Below are positions 25,482 through 34,506 of a DNA stretch of 35,429 nt, piece after piece. Source of the stretch: Plastoroseomonas arctica. GTDB lineage: Bacteria; Pseudomonadota; Alphaproteobacteria; Acetobacterales; Acetobacteraceae. The stretch's first letter is position 1, and every line of letters begins with the position of its first letter. Below the pieces are notes generated by a model. It saw only the letters and a program-made list of their open reading frames with translations. It did no database searches and had not been told where the DNA came from. The position numbers were made by a program, and so were the translations under genes. The stretch spans positions 1 through 35,429 of the forward strand of contig NZ_JAAEDH010000029.1 in assembly GCF_018128965.1 (NCBI RefSeq), read 5' to 3'.

Positions 25482-26648
25482 ATGCCGGAAACGATGTCGC
25501 AGGCCGCACAGCCCCTTCCACACGTGACGCACCAGCGCGCCGTCTTCGCCGATGGGCTGATGCTGGATTGCGGCGCGGTGGTGGCTCCCCTCGCGGTCGC
25601 CTGGCGCGGCTACGGGCGGCTCAACGCGGATGCCACCAACGCCATCCTGGTCTGCCATGCGCTGACTGGCGACCAGTATGTGGCCGAGACCCACCCCCTT
25701 ACCGGAAAGCCGGGCTGGTGGGACAATGTCGTAGGCCCGGGTAAGCCGATCGACACGGACCGGTTCTACGTCGTCTGCGTCAACGTGCTCGGCGGCTGCA
25801 TGGGCAGCTCCGGCCCGCCCGAGCCGATGACGGATGCCGAAGGCCGCACGCTCGGCCGGCCCTGGGGCACCGATTTTCCCTCCGTCACCATCCGCGACAT
25901 GGTCCGCGCGCAGCACCGGCTGATGGAGCATCTCCGCATCGCGCGCTGGCTCGCGGTGCTGGGCGGCTCCATGGGCGGGATGCAGGTGCTCGAATGGGCC
26001 GCGACCTATCCCGAGGCGGTGTTCGCCGCCGCGCCCATTGCCTGCGCCAGCCATCACAGCGCGCAGAACATCGCCTTCCACGAGGTCGGCCGCGCCGCCA
26101 TCCACGGCGACCCGGAATGGCGCGGCGGCCGCTATTGGGAACATGGGACGGTGCCGGCGAAGGGCCTGTCCGTGGCCCGCATGGTCGCGCACATCACCTA
26201 TCTGTCGGAACAGGCGCTGAGCCGCAAATTCGGCCGCCGGCTGCGCGGCGCCGCCGCACTCACCTTCCTCGAGGACGTGTTCGAGGTGGAGAGCTACCTG
26301 CGCCACCAGGGCAGCACCTTCATCCGCCGGTTCGACGCGAACAGCTACCTGACCATCACCCGCGCGATGGATTTCTTCGACCTGGCGGCCGAGCATGGCG
26401 GGGTGCTGGCGGAAGCCTTCCGCGGCACGACGACGCGCTTCTTCGTGGCCAGCTTCTCGTCGGACTGGCTGTTCCCCACCGCCGAAAGCCGGCTGCTGGT
26501 GCGCGCGCTCAACGCGGCGGCGGCGAATGTGAGCTTCGTCGAGATCGCGTCCGACAAGGGCCACGACGCTTTCCTGCTGGACGAGCCGGACTTCCACAAT
26601 GCGCTGGGCGGGTTCCTGCGCGGGGCGGCGGAGCGGCTGGGGGTTTAG
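25482..26648 (+). CDS. metX: Homoserine O-acetyltransferase
   Basis: This 388-aa alpha/beta hydrolase-fold enzyme acylates homoserine at the start of methionine synthesis. The nucleophile elbow [13 protein letters not shown] places S163, and the remaining triad residues are D328 (FSSDWLFP) and H361 ([10 protein letters not shown]). Other family blocks are [34 protein letters not shown] and [13 protein letters not shown]. Acetyl versus succinyl donor cannot be decided by eye. The ATG at 25482 follows a GAGG; a second ATG at 25494 is also possible. The gene is divergent from the chorismate mutase gene. metW, its usual partner in this class, does not follow. Confidence 0.92.
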   Translation: MPETMSQAAQPLPHVTHQRAVFADGLMLDCGAVVAPLAVAWRGYGRLNADATNAILVCHALTGDQYVAETHPLTGKPGWWDNVVGPGKPIDTDRFYVVCVNVLGGCMGSSGPPEPMTDAEGRTLGRPWGTDFPSVTIRDMVRAQHRLMEHLRIARWLAVLGGSMGGMQVLEWAATYPEAVFAAAPIACASHHSAQNIAFHEVGRAAIHGDPEWRGGRYWEHGTVPAKGLSVARMVAHITYLSEQALSRKFGRRLRGAAALTFLEDVFEVESYLRHQGSTFIRRFDANSYLTITRAMDFFDLAAEHGGVLAEAFRGTTTRFFVASFSSDWLFPTAESRLLVRALNAAAANVSFVEIASDKGHDAFLLDEPDFHNALGGFLRGAAERLGV

Positions 26649-26865
26649 GCCGGCGGCCCTGTCCCCCGTGTCGATCCCGGACTTTCCTTTGCCGGACCCT
26701 GAGCCTGGTGCGGCGCAGCCTCCTCGAAAGCCGCCCGCGCGCCGTCAGATCGCGGTCGCAACACCCTCTCGCCCACCCTTGGCCGCCCACCTGGAGCCGA
26801 TGGAAGCGCGCGCCTTCAGGTTCCCCCGCCTCGCCGCGCATGTGTCGAAGAGTTGCGAAACCTTA

Positions 26866-26886
26866 TTGCAAGTGATTCTCAATTGC
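26866..26886 (+). promoter_or_regulatory. Fur-type operator before the first receptor gene
   Basis: An imperfect palindrome with left half GCAAGTGAT and right half CTCAATTGC around a central T lies 35 nt before the start codon. TTGCAA and TTAGGT, 16 nt apart, make a possible promoter overlapping it. Nearly the same sequence recurs before the second receptor gene, which supports a real iron-responsive site. Confidence 0.7.
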
Positions 26887-26920
26887 GTTAGGTCGCTGCA
26901 TCGCCTTCGAGGATCACGTC

Positions 26921-29077
26921 ATGGCTTCGCTTCGCTGTCTTCGCGCCGGATTCGAGCCCGCCCTCGGCCTCGGCGCCATCGGCCTCCTCGCCGCCCTGCC
27001 CAGCGCGGTGGCGCAGAACGCCCCCGGCAATGCCGCAACACCGGCGAATGATGGCACGCAGACTGCCCTTGCCTTGCCCGAGGTCAGCGTCTCGGGCGCG
27101 GTCCCGGCCACGCGCCGCGCCGGGGACACGATCACCCCGCGCGCCCCGGCCTCCGTCGCCGAGACCCCGCAATCCATCGACGTGATCCCCCGCGCCCTGG
27201 TCGAGGAGCGCGGCGCCAATTCCCTGCGCGAGGCGCTGCGCAACGTGACCGGCATCAGCCTCGCCGCCGGCGAAGGCGGGCTTTCGGGCGACAACCTGAC
27301 GCTGCGCGGCTTTTCCGCCAGCAACGACTTCTACATCGACGGCATCCGCGACGCGGCGAACTACACGCGCGACCCCTTCAACGTGGAATCGATCGAGGTG
27401 CTGAAGGGCCCCTCCGCCATCCTGTTCGGCCGCGGCTCGACGGGCGGCGTCATCAATCAGACCTCGCGCATGCCGCAGAACTCGAATTTCGGCGAGATCA
27501 TCGTCAGCGGCTACAACCCCATCGGCGTCCGCGCCACCGTCGACGTGAACATGGCCATCGACCAGGTCGCCGTGCGCCTCAACGCCATGGGCTACAGCCA
27601 GGACACGGCCGATCGCAGCCACGTCTACAACCAGCGCTACGGCGTCGCCCCGGCGATCACCTTCGGCATCGGCGGCAATACCCAGCTCACCCTGAGCGCG
27701 CTGCACCAGGAAGAAGACAACATCCCCGATTTCGGCGTCCCGTTCCTCAACGGACGCCCCGCCCCGGTCTCGCGCAGCACCTTCTACGGGCTCCAGGGCG
27801 TCGACTATGAGCGCTACCGGACCGATGTCTTCACCGCCAACCTGCAGCACCGCTTCATGGATGGCGTGACCATCCGCAACGTCACGCGCTACGGCACCTA
27901 CCATCGCGACATCGACGCGACCGCACCGCGCATCCTCACCGCCATCACGCCGACCACGCCGCTGGCCTCCATCCTGGTCAACCGCCAGGCGCAGATCCGC
28001 GAGGGCACCAGCACCATCCTCGAGAATCAGACCGAGTTCCGCGCCGCGTTCGAGACCGGCCCGCTGCGCCACGCCATGGTTGCGGGGCTGGAGATCGGCC
28101 ACGAGACCGCGCAGCTGCGCCGCTTCACCGCGACGCGGCCGACCGCGACGCTGATCGGCCCGAACTGGGGCCAGGGCGACGGCTTCGTCGAGAACCGCAC
28201 GCTCACCGGGGACACGCTGGGCACCTCCAACCGTGCCGCGATCTTCCTGGTCGACCAGATCCGCATCGGCCAGTATTTCGAGGTGCTCGGCGGCATTCGC
28301 CAGGAGCGGTTCCAGTCCAATTCGGACAACCGCTTCGTCGCGGGGCAGAATTTCTCGCGCACCGACAACATGACGAGCTGGCGCGGCGCCCTCGTGTTCA
28401 AGCCTGTGCGCGGCGTGCGCACCTATGTCGCCGCCGGCACCTCCTTCAACCCCTCGATCGAGTCGCTCGCGCTCACCGTCGCGAACGCGAACCTCGCCCC
28501 CGAGCGCAACCGCTCCTACGAGTTCGGCGCGAGCTGGGACATCACCGAGGGCCTCGTGGTGCGCGGCGCGATCTTCAACATCGAGAAGACCAATGCCCGC
28601 ACCGTGGATCCGACCAACGCGACGGTGAACGTGCTCGACGGCCGCCAGCGGGTGAACGGCTTCGAGCTCTCGCTGGCCGGAACCATCCTGCCGGGCTGGA
28701 ACGCGATCGCCGGGTACACCCTGCTCGACAGCCGCATCGTTGAATCCAACAATCCGCTGGAGCGGAACCGGCACCTGCTCAACACGCCGCGCCAGACCGC
28801 GACGCTGTGGACCACCTACGACCTGCCCTACGCCATCACCGTCGGCGCCGGCGCCAGCTATGTGGATTCGCGCTTCGGCAACAACACCAACACGGTCCGC
28901 GTGCCGGCCTATGTGCGCTACGACGCCACGGTCTCCATGCAGGTCAGCGAGGGCATCACCGCGCGGCTGAACGCGCTCAACCTCACCGACAAGCGGTTCT
29001 ACGAGGGTGTCTACCAGGGCAACGTCACGCCCGGCTCCGGGCGCACGCTGATCGCCTCCGTCGCGATGCGGTTCTGA
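26921..29077 (+). CDS. TonB-dependent siderophore receptor, paralogue 1
   Basis: This 718-aa outer-membrane receptor has GAGGA 7 nt before its ATG and a signal peptide ending near residue 32 (AVAQ). A possible TonB box (LPEVSVSG) precedes the plug domain, which has the siderophore-receptor signature VAETPQSIDVIPRAL ... LRGFSASNDFYIDGIRD ... VLKGPSAILFGRGSTGGVINQTS. A 22-strand barrel follows and ends in phenylalanine (SVAMRF). It resembles the Fiu/PiuA catecholate-type group. It is the first gene of the iron locus, with a Fur-type site upstream and an intrinsic terminator downstream. It is closely similar to the next gene along its whole length. Confidence 0.93.
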   Translation: MASLRCLRAGFEPALGLGAIGLLAALPSAVAQNAPGNAATPANDGTQTALALPEVSVSGAVPATRRAGDTITPRAPASVAETPQSIDVIPRALVEERGANSLREALRNVTGISLAAGEGGLSGDNLTLRGFSASNDFYIDGIRDAANYTRDPFNVESIEVLKGPSAILFGRGSTGGVINQTSRMPQNSNFGEIIVSGYNPIGVRATVDVNMAIDQVAVRLNAMGYSQDTADRSHVYNQRYGVAPAITFGIGGNTQLTLSALHQEEDNIPDFGVPFLNGRPAPVSRSTFYGLQGVDYERYRTDVFTANLQHRFMDGVTIRNVTRYGTYHRDIDATAPRILTAITPTTPLASILVNRQAQIREGTSTILENQTEFRAAFETGPLRHAMVAGLEIGHETAQLRRFTATRPTATLIGPNWGQGDGFVENRTLTGDTLGTSNRAAIFLVDQIRIGQYFEVLGGIRQERFQSNSDNRFVAGQNFSRTDNMTSWRGALVFKPVRGVRTYVAAGTSFNPSIESLALTVANANLAPERNRSYEFGASWDITEGLVVRGAIFNIEKTNARTVDPTNATVNVLDGRQRVNGFELSLAGTILPGWNAIAGYTLLDSRIVESNNPLERNRHLLNTPRQTATLWTTYDLPYAITVGAGASYVDSRFGNNTNTVRVPAYVRYDATVSMQVSEGITARLNALNLTDKRFYEGVYQGNVTPGSGRTLIASVAMRF

Positions 29078-29089
29078 CGACGGGGCGGG

Positions 29090-29126
29090 AAGCGGGGCGT
29101 CTCGTGAACCCCGCTTTTCATTTTTG
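29090..29126 (+). terminator. Intrinsic terminator between the two receptor genes
   Basis: AAGCGGGG (29090-29097) pairs perfectly with CCCCGCTT (29109-29116) around an 11-nt loop and is followed by TTCATTTTTG. It lies 12 nt after the first receptor stop and would isolate the first receptor from the downstream operon. Confidence 0.75.
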
Positions 29127-29166
29127 TTAGGTCGCGCCGAATCCCGCAGTGGGCGCCGGCCAGTTA

Positions 29167-29187
29167 TTGCAAGTGATTCGCAATCGC
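29167..29187 (+). promoter_or_regulatory. Fur-type operator before the second receptor gene
   Basis: The left half TTGCAAGTGATTC is identical to the site before the first receptor, and the right half (GCAATCGC) is similar. A TTGCAA / TTATGC pair with 16-nt spacing could be the promoter. It lies 44 nt before the chosen start codon and would control the whole receptor 2-piuC-PepSY-exbBD-tonB run. Confidence 0.7.
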
Positions 29188-29231
29188 CTTATGCGTGGGT
29201 TCGAGCCCTCGAGCCCATGAAGGATCGCCGG

Positions 29232-31382
29232 ATGTCCCCGCGCCGCTCGCTTCGCCCCGCCTTTTCGCTTCGCCCCGCCTTCGAACCCACGCTCGGCCTT
29301 GGCGCACTCGGCCTGCTGGCCTCGCTCCCCGGCGCCGTCGCACAGGACGTGCCGGCGGGGGCATCGCTGGCGCTGCCCGAAGTCAGCGTTTCGGGCCAGG
29401 TCCCGGCCACCCAGCGCGCCGGGGAGACGATGACGCCGCGCGCGCCCGTCTCCGTCGCCGAGACGCCGCAATCGATCGACGTCATCCCCCGCGCGCTGAT
29501 CGAGCAGCGCGGCGCCTCGTCGCTGCGCGAGGCGCTGCGCAGCGTGACCGGCATCTCGCTGGCTTCCGGCGAAGGCGGGCTGTCGGGGGACAACCTCACG
29601 CTCCGCGGCTTCTCCGCCACCAATGATTTCTACATCGACGGCATCCGCGACGCCGCGAACTACACGCGCGATCCCTTCAACGTGGAGTCGATCGAGGTGC
29701 TGAAGGGCCCGTCCTCGATCCTGTTCGGCCGCGGCTCCACCGGCGGCGTCATCAACCAGACCTCGCGCATGCCGCAGGATGCGACCTTCGGCGAGATCAC
29801 GGCGACCGCCTACGCACCCGCCGGGGCGCGCGCCACGGTGGACGTCAACATGGCGATCGACCAGGTCGCGGTGCGCGTCAACGCGATGGGCCTCACGCAG
29901 GACACGGCCGAGCGCCACCGGATCCACAGCGACCGCTACGGCGTCGCGCCGGCGATCACCTGGGGGCTCGGCGGCGATACCCAGATCACGCTGGCCGCGC
30001 TGCATCAGCGCGAGGACAACATCCCCGATTTCGGCGTGCCCTATCTGTTCGGCCGCCCCGCCCCGGTCTCGCGCGGCACCTTCTACGGCCTCTCAGGCAT
30101 CGATCGCGAGCGCTACGACACCGACGTCTTCACCGCCACGATCCAGCACCGCTTCACCGATGCGCTGAGCCTGCGCAACATCACCCGCTACGGCAATTAT
30201 CACCGCGACATCAGCGCGACCGAGCCGATCATCATCGGCACCATCGCACCGGGGACGCCGGCCAGCGCCATCCAGGTGCAGCGCGAAGCGCAGATCCGCA
30301 TCGGCACCAGCTCGATCCTCGAGAACCAGACCGAATTCCGCGCGATGGTGCCGACCGGCCCGTTCAAGCATCAGATCGTCGCCGGCCTCGAGATCGGCCA
30401 CGAAACCGCGCAGCTGCGCCGCTGGCACGCCACACCACCCAATGCCAGCCTGATCAATCCGGATTACGGCCAGGGCACCGGCGCCGGCTACGTCGAGCAG
30501 CGCACATTGTTCTCCGACGCGCTCGGCAAGGCGGACCGCATCGCGACCTACATCGTCGACCAGATGCAGATCGGCGACCAGTTCGAGTTGCTCGGCGGCA
30601 TCCGCTACGAGCGCTTCCATTCGGATTTCGCAAACCGCTTCACCGGCCTGCGCGGCGAACGCACCGACGGCATGCTGAGCTGGCGCGGCGCCCTGGTGTT
30701 CAAGCCGATCCGCGATGTCCGCACCTATCTCGCCGCCGGCACGTCGTTCAACCCCTCGGTCGAGGCGCTCACCCTCGCCGTCGCCAACGTCAACCTCGCC
30801 CCCGAGCGCAGCCACTCCTACGAGCTTGGCGCGAGCTGGAACATCACCGGCGACGAACTCGTCCTGCGCGGCGCCGCCTTCAACATCGAGAAGACCAATG
30901 CCCGTACGGTCGACCCGACCAACGCCACGCTCAACGTACTCGATGGCCGCCAGCGGGTGAACGGCTTCGAGGTCTCGCTCGCCGGCGTGCTGCTTCCGGG
31001 ATGGAACGCGCTGCTCTCCTACACCTATCTCGACAGCCGCATCGAGCGGTCGAACAACCCGGCCGAGCGCGGCCGCCATCTGCTCAACACCCCGCCGCAG
31101 ACCGCGGCACTCTGGACCACCTACGACCTGCCGCACGGCATCACCGTTGGCGGCGGGGCGAGCTACGTCGATGCGCGGTTCGGCAACAACACCAACACCG
31201 TTCGCGTGCCTGGCTATGTCCGCTACGACGCGACCGTCGCCGCGCGCATCACCGACGGCATCACGGTGCGCTTCAACGCACTCAACCTCACCGACAAGCG
31301 ATTCTACGAGGGCGTCTACCAGGGCAGCACCACGCCCGGCGCCGGCCGCACCCTCATCGCCTCCACGACCTTCAGGTTCTGA
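29232..31382 (+). CDS. TonB-dependent siderophore receptor, paralogue 2
   Basis: The ATG at 29232 (MSPRRSLRPAF) has AAGGA 7 nt upstream and gives 716 aa; an ATG at 29217 is in frame but lacks such a site. The signal peptide ends near AVAQ, the TonB-box-like LPEVSVSG follows, and the plug and barrel match paralogue 1 almost motif for motif (YIDGIRDAANYTRDPFNVES, FGRGSTGGVINQTSRMPQ). The terminal strand ends TFRF. Differences concentrate in loops, as expected if the two take different ligands. The N-terminus contains a small repeated segment (LRPAF twice). piuC follows 7 nt after its stop. Confidence 0.93.
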   Translation: MSPRRSLRPAFSLRPAFEPTLGLGALGLLASLPGAVAQDVPAGASLALPEVSVSGQVPATQRAGETMTPRAPVSVAETPQSIDVIPRALIEQRGASSLREALRSVTGISLASGEGGLSGDNLTLRGFSATNDFYIDGIRDAANYTRDPFNVESIEVLKGPSSILFGRGSTGGVINQTSRMPQDATFGEITATAYAPAGARATVDVNMAIDQVAVRVNAMGLTQDTAERHRIHSDRYGVAPAITWGLGGDTQITLAALHQREDNIPDFGVPYLFGRPAPVSRGTFYGLSGIDRERYDTDVFTATIQHRFTDALSLRNITRYGNYHRDISATEPIIIGTIAPGTPASAIQVQREAQIRIGTSSILENQTEFRAMVPTGPFKHQIVAGLEIGHETAQLRRWHATPPNASLINPDYGQGTGAGYVEQRTLFSDALGKADRIATYIVDQMQIGDQFELLGGIRYERFHSDFANRFTGLRGERTDGMLSWRGALVFKPIRDVRTYLAAGTSFNPSVEALTLAVANVNLAPERSHSYELGASWNITGDELVLRGAAFNIEKTNARTVDPTNATLNVLDGRQRVNGFEVSLAGVLLPGWNALLSYTYLDSRIERSNNPAERGRHLLNTPPQTAALWTTYDLPHGITVGGGASYVDARFGNNTNTVRVPGYVRYDATVAARITDGITVRFNALNLTDKRFYEGVYQGSTTPGAGRTLIASTTFRF

Positions 31383-31389
31383 ACTCATC

Positions 31390-32073
31390 ATGCGGCTCGA
31401 CATTCCCGACGTGCTTTCGCCCAACGACCTCGCCCGCATGCGCGAGCTGATGGCGCAGGCCGCGTGGGTCGACGGCAAGGTCACCGCCGGCGAGCAATCC
31501 GCCACGGTGAAGAACAATCTCCAGATCCCCGAGGGCAGCCAGGCGCATCGGGAGCTGGGCGACATCGTCCTCGCTGGCCTGGGCCGCAGCGGGCTGTTCA
31601 TCTCCGGCGTGCTGCCGCACCGCGTCTTCCCGCCGCTGTTCAATCGCTACGATCCGGGGATGACCTTCGGCGCCCATGTCGACAACGCCATCCGCCAGAT
31701 CCCCGGCACGCCGCACCGCATCCGCACCGACGTCTCTTGCACCCTGTTCCTCTCCGAGCTCGACGATTACGAGGGCGGCGCGCTGACCATCGAGGATCAC
31801 TTTGGCACCCACAGCGTGCGGCTTCCCGCCGGCCACATGGTGGCCTACCCGGCGAGCTCGCTCCATCGCGTCGAGCCCATCACCCGCGGCACCCGGCTCG
31901 CCTGCTTCTTCTGGGTCCAGTCCATGGTGCGCGACGACGGGCGGCGCCGCATCCTGTTCGACCTCGACATGGCGATCGACGGCCTCAAGCCGGACCTAGC
32001 CCCCGGCCATGCCGCGCCGGTGCAGCTGACGGCGATCTACCATAACCTCCTTCGCCAATGGGCTGACGCATGA
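31390..32073 (+). CDS. piuC: PKHD-type Fe(II)/2-oxoglutarate dioxygenase PiuC
   Basis: The 227-aa protein is of normal length for the PiuC/YbiX family. The facial triad and co-substrate residues are visible: H96 and D98 in GAHVDN, H159 in SSLHRVEPI and R169 in TRGTRLACFFW. The family signature YEGGALTIEDHFG is present. PiuC genes typically follow a siderophore receptor gene and are iron-repressed. A role in modifying or handling a siderophore is likely, but the substrate is not established. It begins 7 nt after the receptor stop and overlaps the PepSY gene by 4 nt (ATGA), so it is translationally coupled. Confidence 0.94.
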   Translation: MRLDIPDVLSPNDLARMRELMAQAAWVDGKVTAGEQSATVKNNLQIPEGSQAHRELGDIVLAGLGRSGLFISGVLPHRVFPPLFNRYDPGMTFGAHVDNAIRQIPGTPHRIRTDVSCTLFLSELDDYEGGALTIEDHFGTHSVRLPAGHMVAYPASSLHRVEPITRGTRLACFFWVQSMVRDDGRRRILFDLDMAIDGLKPDLAPGHAAPVQLTAIYHNLLRQWADA

Positions 32074-33356
32074 GCCTCACCATCGCGTCCGCGCGCGCCA
32101 GCTTCCTGTTCCTGCACCGATGGATCGGGCTGCTGCTGGGGCTGGTGCTGGTGCTCATCGGCCTCACCGGCTCCATCCTGTCCTTCCAGCGCGAAATCGA
32201 CGCGGCGCTGAACCCGGCGCTGTTCCGCGCGAGCGGTCCCGCCGACCCCGCGATTGGCTATGCGGCTGCGCTGCGCATCGCCGAGGCCGCCTCGGGCAAT
32301 CCTGGCGGCATGGTGCGCCCGCCCGACGCGGTCTGGCCGGTGTGGTCCGTCTATGACCGCCGCGTGCGCGGCACACCGGGCGGCTTCTGGAGCACCCATG
32401 TCGACCCCGCCACCGGCGCGGTGCTGGGACGGCGCGATATCTCGGAGAGCTTCGTCGCCACCACCCGCCAATTGCACGAGGCGCTGCTGCTGCGCGCCTG
32501 GTCGGGGCGCGAGATCGTGGGCTGGATCGGGGTGATCCTGCTGTTCTCCTCGCTCAGCGGCATCTACCTGTGGTGGCCGCGCGGCGGCGGGTTCTGGCGC
32601 GCGGCCACGCTGGTCCGCCGGCGGCCCTTCATCCGGCTCAACCTCGACCTGCACGCGGTGATCGGCATCTGGATCGCGGTGGTGATGAGCGTGGTGTCCT
32701 TCTCCGGCATCGCGATCATCTTCCCCGGCTGGTTCCGCCCGCTGCTCGGCATCGCCGAACCGGCGCGGCGCGAGGGTCCTCCCGGCGCCGAGGCCGCCGC
32801 CCGCGGCCAGCGCGCCGAAGCCCCCGGCCGGGGCGCCCTCGAAGGCGCGACCCAGGGCCAGGTGCCGGGCGCTGGCGAAGCGCCCCGGACACGGCGCGAG
32901 CCGCGCGGCCCGGCAGCCGAAGGCCCCAGGATCGACGCCGACGCCGCCGTCGCCGCGGCCCTCGCCGCCGCCGGCCCCGGCCAGACCGTCACGACGCTCA
33001 CCCCGCCCATGGGTCCGGGCGGCTGGAGCGTCAGCCTGAGGCCCAGCGGCAGCGACCCTGAGGTCCGCGTCCGCAGCCAGTTCCAGATCGACGCCGCGAC
33101 CGGCGCCGTCCTCGCCGAACGCTCGCCGCGCACCCGCAGCGCCGGCGAGGAGGCGCTGGCGATGCAGCGCTGGCTGCATGGCGGCGCCCTGCTTGGCTGG
33201 ACAGGCCGGATCCTGGTCTTCCTCTCCGGTCTCGCTTTGCCGGTGCTGTTCGTGACCGGCCTGCTCGCCTGGCTCGCCCGCCGCCGCAGTCGCGCCCGCA
33301 TCGCGGTGCAGCGGATGGCCGCCCAGGCCGGCGCCGGCGCCGGCGCGGCGGAATAG
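32070..33356 (+). CDS. PepSY-associated membrane protein (candidate ferric-siderophore reductase)
   Basis: The 428-aa protein has the PepSY_TM layout. Helix 1 (LHRWIGLLLGLVLVLIGLTGSILSF) is followed by a periplasmic domain, then helix 2 (VGWIGVILLFSSLSGIYLWWP), helix 3 after LDLHAVIGIW and a C-terminal helix near residue 400. Conserved histidines H16, H138 and H190 suggest heme or metal coordination. Similar proteins in siderophore operons (PiuB/FsrB-like) have been linked to periplasmic iron reduction. Between helices 3 and 4 there is an unusual Arg/Pro/Gly/Ala-rich, low-complexity segment of about 60 residues (about 230-290). It starts at the piuC stop (ATGA). Confidence 0.88.
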   Translation: MSLTIASARASFLFLHRWIGLLLGLVLVLIGLTGSILSFQREIDAALNPALFRASGPADPAIGYAAALRIAEAASGNPGGMVRPPDAVWPVWSVYDRRVRGTPGGFWSTHVDPATGAVLGRRDISESFVATTRQLHEALLLRAWSGREIVGWIGVILLFSSLSGIYLWWPRGGGFWRAATLVRRRPFIRLNLDLHAVIGIWIAVVMSVVSFSGIAIIFPGWFRPLLGIAEPARREGPPGAEAAARGQRAEAPGRGALEGATQGQVPGAGEAPRTRREPRGPAAEGPRIDADAAVAAALAAAGPGQTVTTLTPPMGPGGWSVSLRPSGSDPEVRVRSQFQIDAATGAVLAERSPRTRSAGEEALAMQRWLHGGALLGWTGRILVFLSGLALPVLFVTGLLAWLARRRSRARIAVQRMAAQAGAGAGAAE

Positions 33357-33361
33357 CCCTG

Positions 33362-33817
33362 ATGCGCAAGACCCGCCTTGCCGGCCTCGGCCTCGCGCTC
33401 GCGGCCGGCCTCGTAGCACCCGCCCGCGCGCAGGAGACCGCGCCGATCCGCATCGAGCTCAACCGCCTCGAAGCGCGTCCCGAGGGCTGCCGCGTCTGGA
33501 TCATCATCGGCAATCCCGGCGCCGGCGCCCTGGATCCCTTCCGGCTCGACCTCGTGCTGTTCGGCCGCGACGGCGTCGTGACCCGCCGGGCCGCCATCGA
33601 TGCCGGCCCGCTGCCCGGCGACAAGACCACCGCGCGCATCTTCGACCTCGCCGGCCTGCCCTGCGACGGCATCGGCTCCCTGCTGCTGAACGACATCCTC
33701 GCCTGCGGCGCGCAGGGCCTCGCCCCGGCCGTGCCCACCGCCCCCGACAGCCGCGCCGCCTGCCTGGCGCGCCTCACCCTGGCCTCGCGCGTGGCCGGGA
33801 TCGCCTTCGAGAAATAA
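33362..33817 (+). CDS. Secreted protein of unknown function in the iron operon
   Basis: The 151-aa product begins MRKTRLAGLGLALAAGLVAP, with a signal peptide cleaved near ARAQ. The mature part (about 127 aa) is predicted to be beta-rich, with four cysteines (GCRVW, LPCDG, LACGA, AACLA) that could form two disulfides in the periplasm. I do not recognise a domain. It lies between the PepSY protein and ExbB, only 5 nt after the former. A periplasmic partner of the TonB system or of iron reduction is a reasonable inference. There is no obvious ribosome binding site, so coupling to the upstream gene is likely. Confidence 0.8.
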   Translation: MRKTRLAGLGLALAAGLVAPARAQETAPIRIELNRLEARPEGCRVWIIIGNPGAGALDPFRLDLVLFGRDGVVTRRAAIDAGPLPGDKTTARIFDLAGLPCDGIGSLLLNDILACGAQGLAPAVPTAPDSRAACLARLTLASRVAGIAFEK

Positions 33818-33827
33818 GGACCACCGC

Positions 33828-34502
33828 ATGCAACCCGCCATCCCCCCCGACCTCTCGATCCTCAGCCTCGTCCTGCATGCGGACCCGGTGGTGAAGGGCG
33901 TGCTCGTGCTCCTGGTCCTCGCCTCGATCGCGTGCTGGGCAGTCATCATCGACAAATCCCTGCGCATCGGCGCGCTGCGGCGCGACGCGCGCGGCATCGT
34001 CGCCGCCAGCCCACCGATGGCGCCGCCCCAAGGCGAAACGCTGGCCGCGGAGACGCTGCGCGCCGGGCTCGCCGAATGGGCGGAGGGCCGCGATGCCGAC
34101 GAAAGCCGGGCCGATTTCCACCGCCGGCTGGAACAGGTCATGCGCGCCGCGATCGCCGCCCGGCTGCGCGCGGCGGAGAACGGGCTCTCCCTGCTCGCGA
34201 CCGTGGGCGCCGTCGCGCCCTTCATCGGGCTGTTCGGCACCGTCTGGGGCATCATGAACAGCTTCTCCGGCATCGCGGCGAGCAACGACACCTCGCTTGC
34301 CGTCGTCGCGCCGGGCATTGCCGAGGCGCTGTTCGCCACCGCCATCGGCCTGGTCGCGGCCATCCCGGCCGTGGTCGCCTACAACCGTCTCTCCGGCGGC
34401 TTCGGGCGGCTGCGCGCCGAGGCCATGGCGGCCGCCGGCCAGGTCGCCAACCGCCTCGCCCGCGGCAACGGGGAGCGCCGCCTGCGCGCGGCGGCGGAAT
34501 AG
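33828..34502 (+). CDS. exbB: Energy-transducing protein ExbB (MotA/TolQ/ExbB family)
   Basis: This 224-aa protein has AAGGA upstream of its ATG and three membrane helices. One lies at about 23-45; the conserved pair carries [25 protein letters not shown] and [26 protein letters not shown], the latter with the functional glutamate. With ExbD it forms the proton-driven motor that energises TonB. The pairing with exbD, tonB and receptors favours ExbB over TolQ. exbD follows 4 nt after the stop. Confidence 0.93.
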   Translation: MQPAIPPDLSILSLVLHADPVVKGVLVLLVLASIACWAVIIDKSLRIGALRRDARGIVAASPPMAPPQGETLAAETLRAGLAEWAEGRDADESRADFHRRLEQVMRAAIAARLRAAENGLSLLATVGAVAPFIGLFGTVWGIMNSFSGIAASNDTSLAVVAPGIAEALFATAIGLVAAIPAVVAYNRLSGGFGRLRAEAMAAAGQVANRLARGNGERRLRAAAE

Positions 34503-34506
34503 CGCC

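Noticed and set aside
25401-26597. Extension of the chorismate mutase frame far upstream, antisense to metX
   Set aside because: The frame is open only because of high GC. metX on the other strand has all catalytic residues, and the chorismate mutase domain begins just after 25400.
29191-29217. GGGTTCGAGCCC, reminiscent of a tRNA T-arm and a possible integration site
   Set aside because: The flanking bases do not form the 5-bp T stem with a 7-nt loop, and no acceptor, anticodon or D arm is present nearby.
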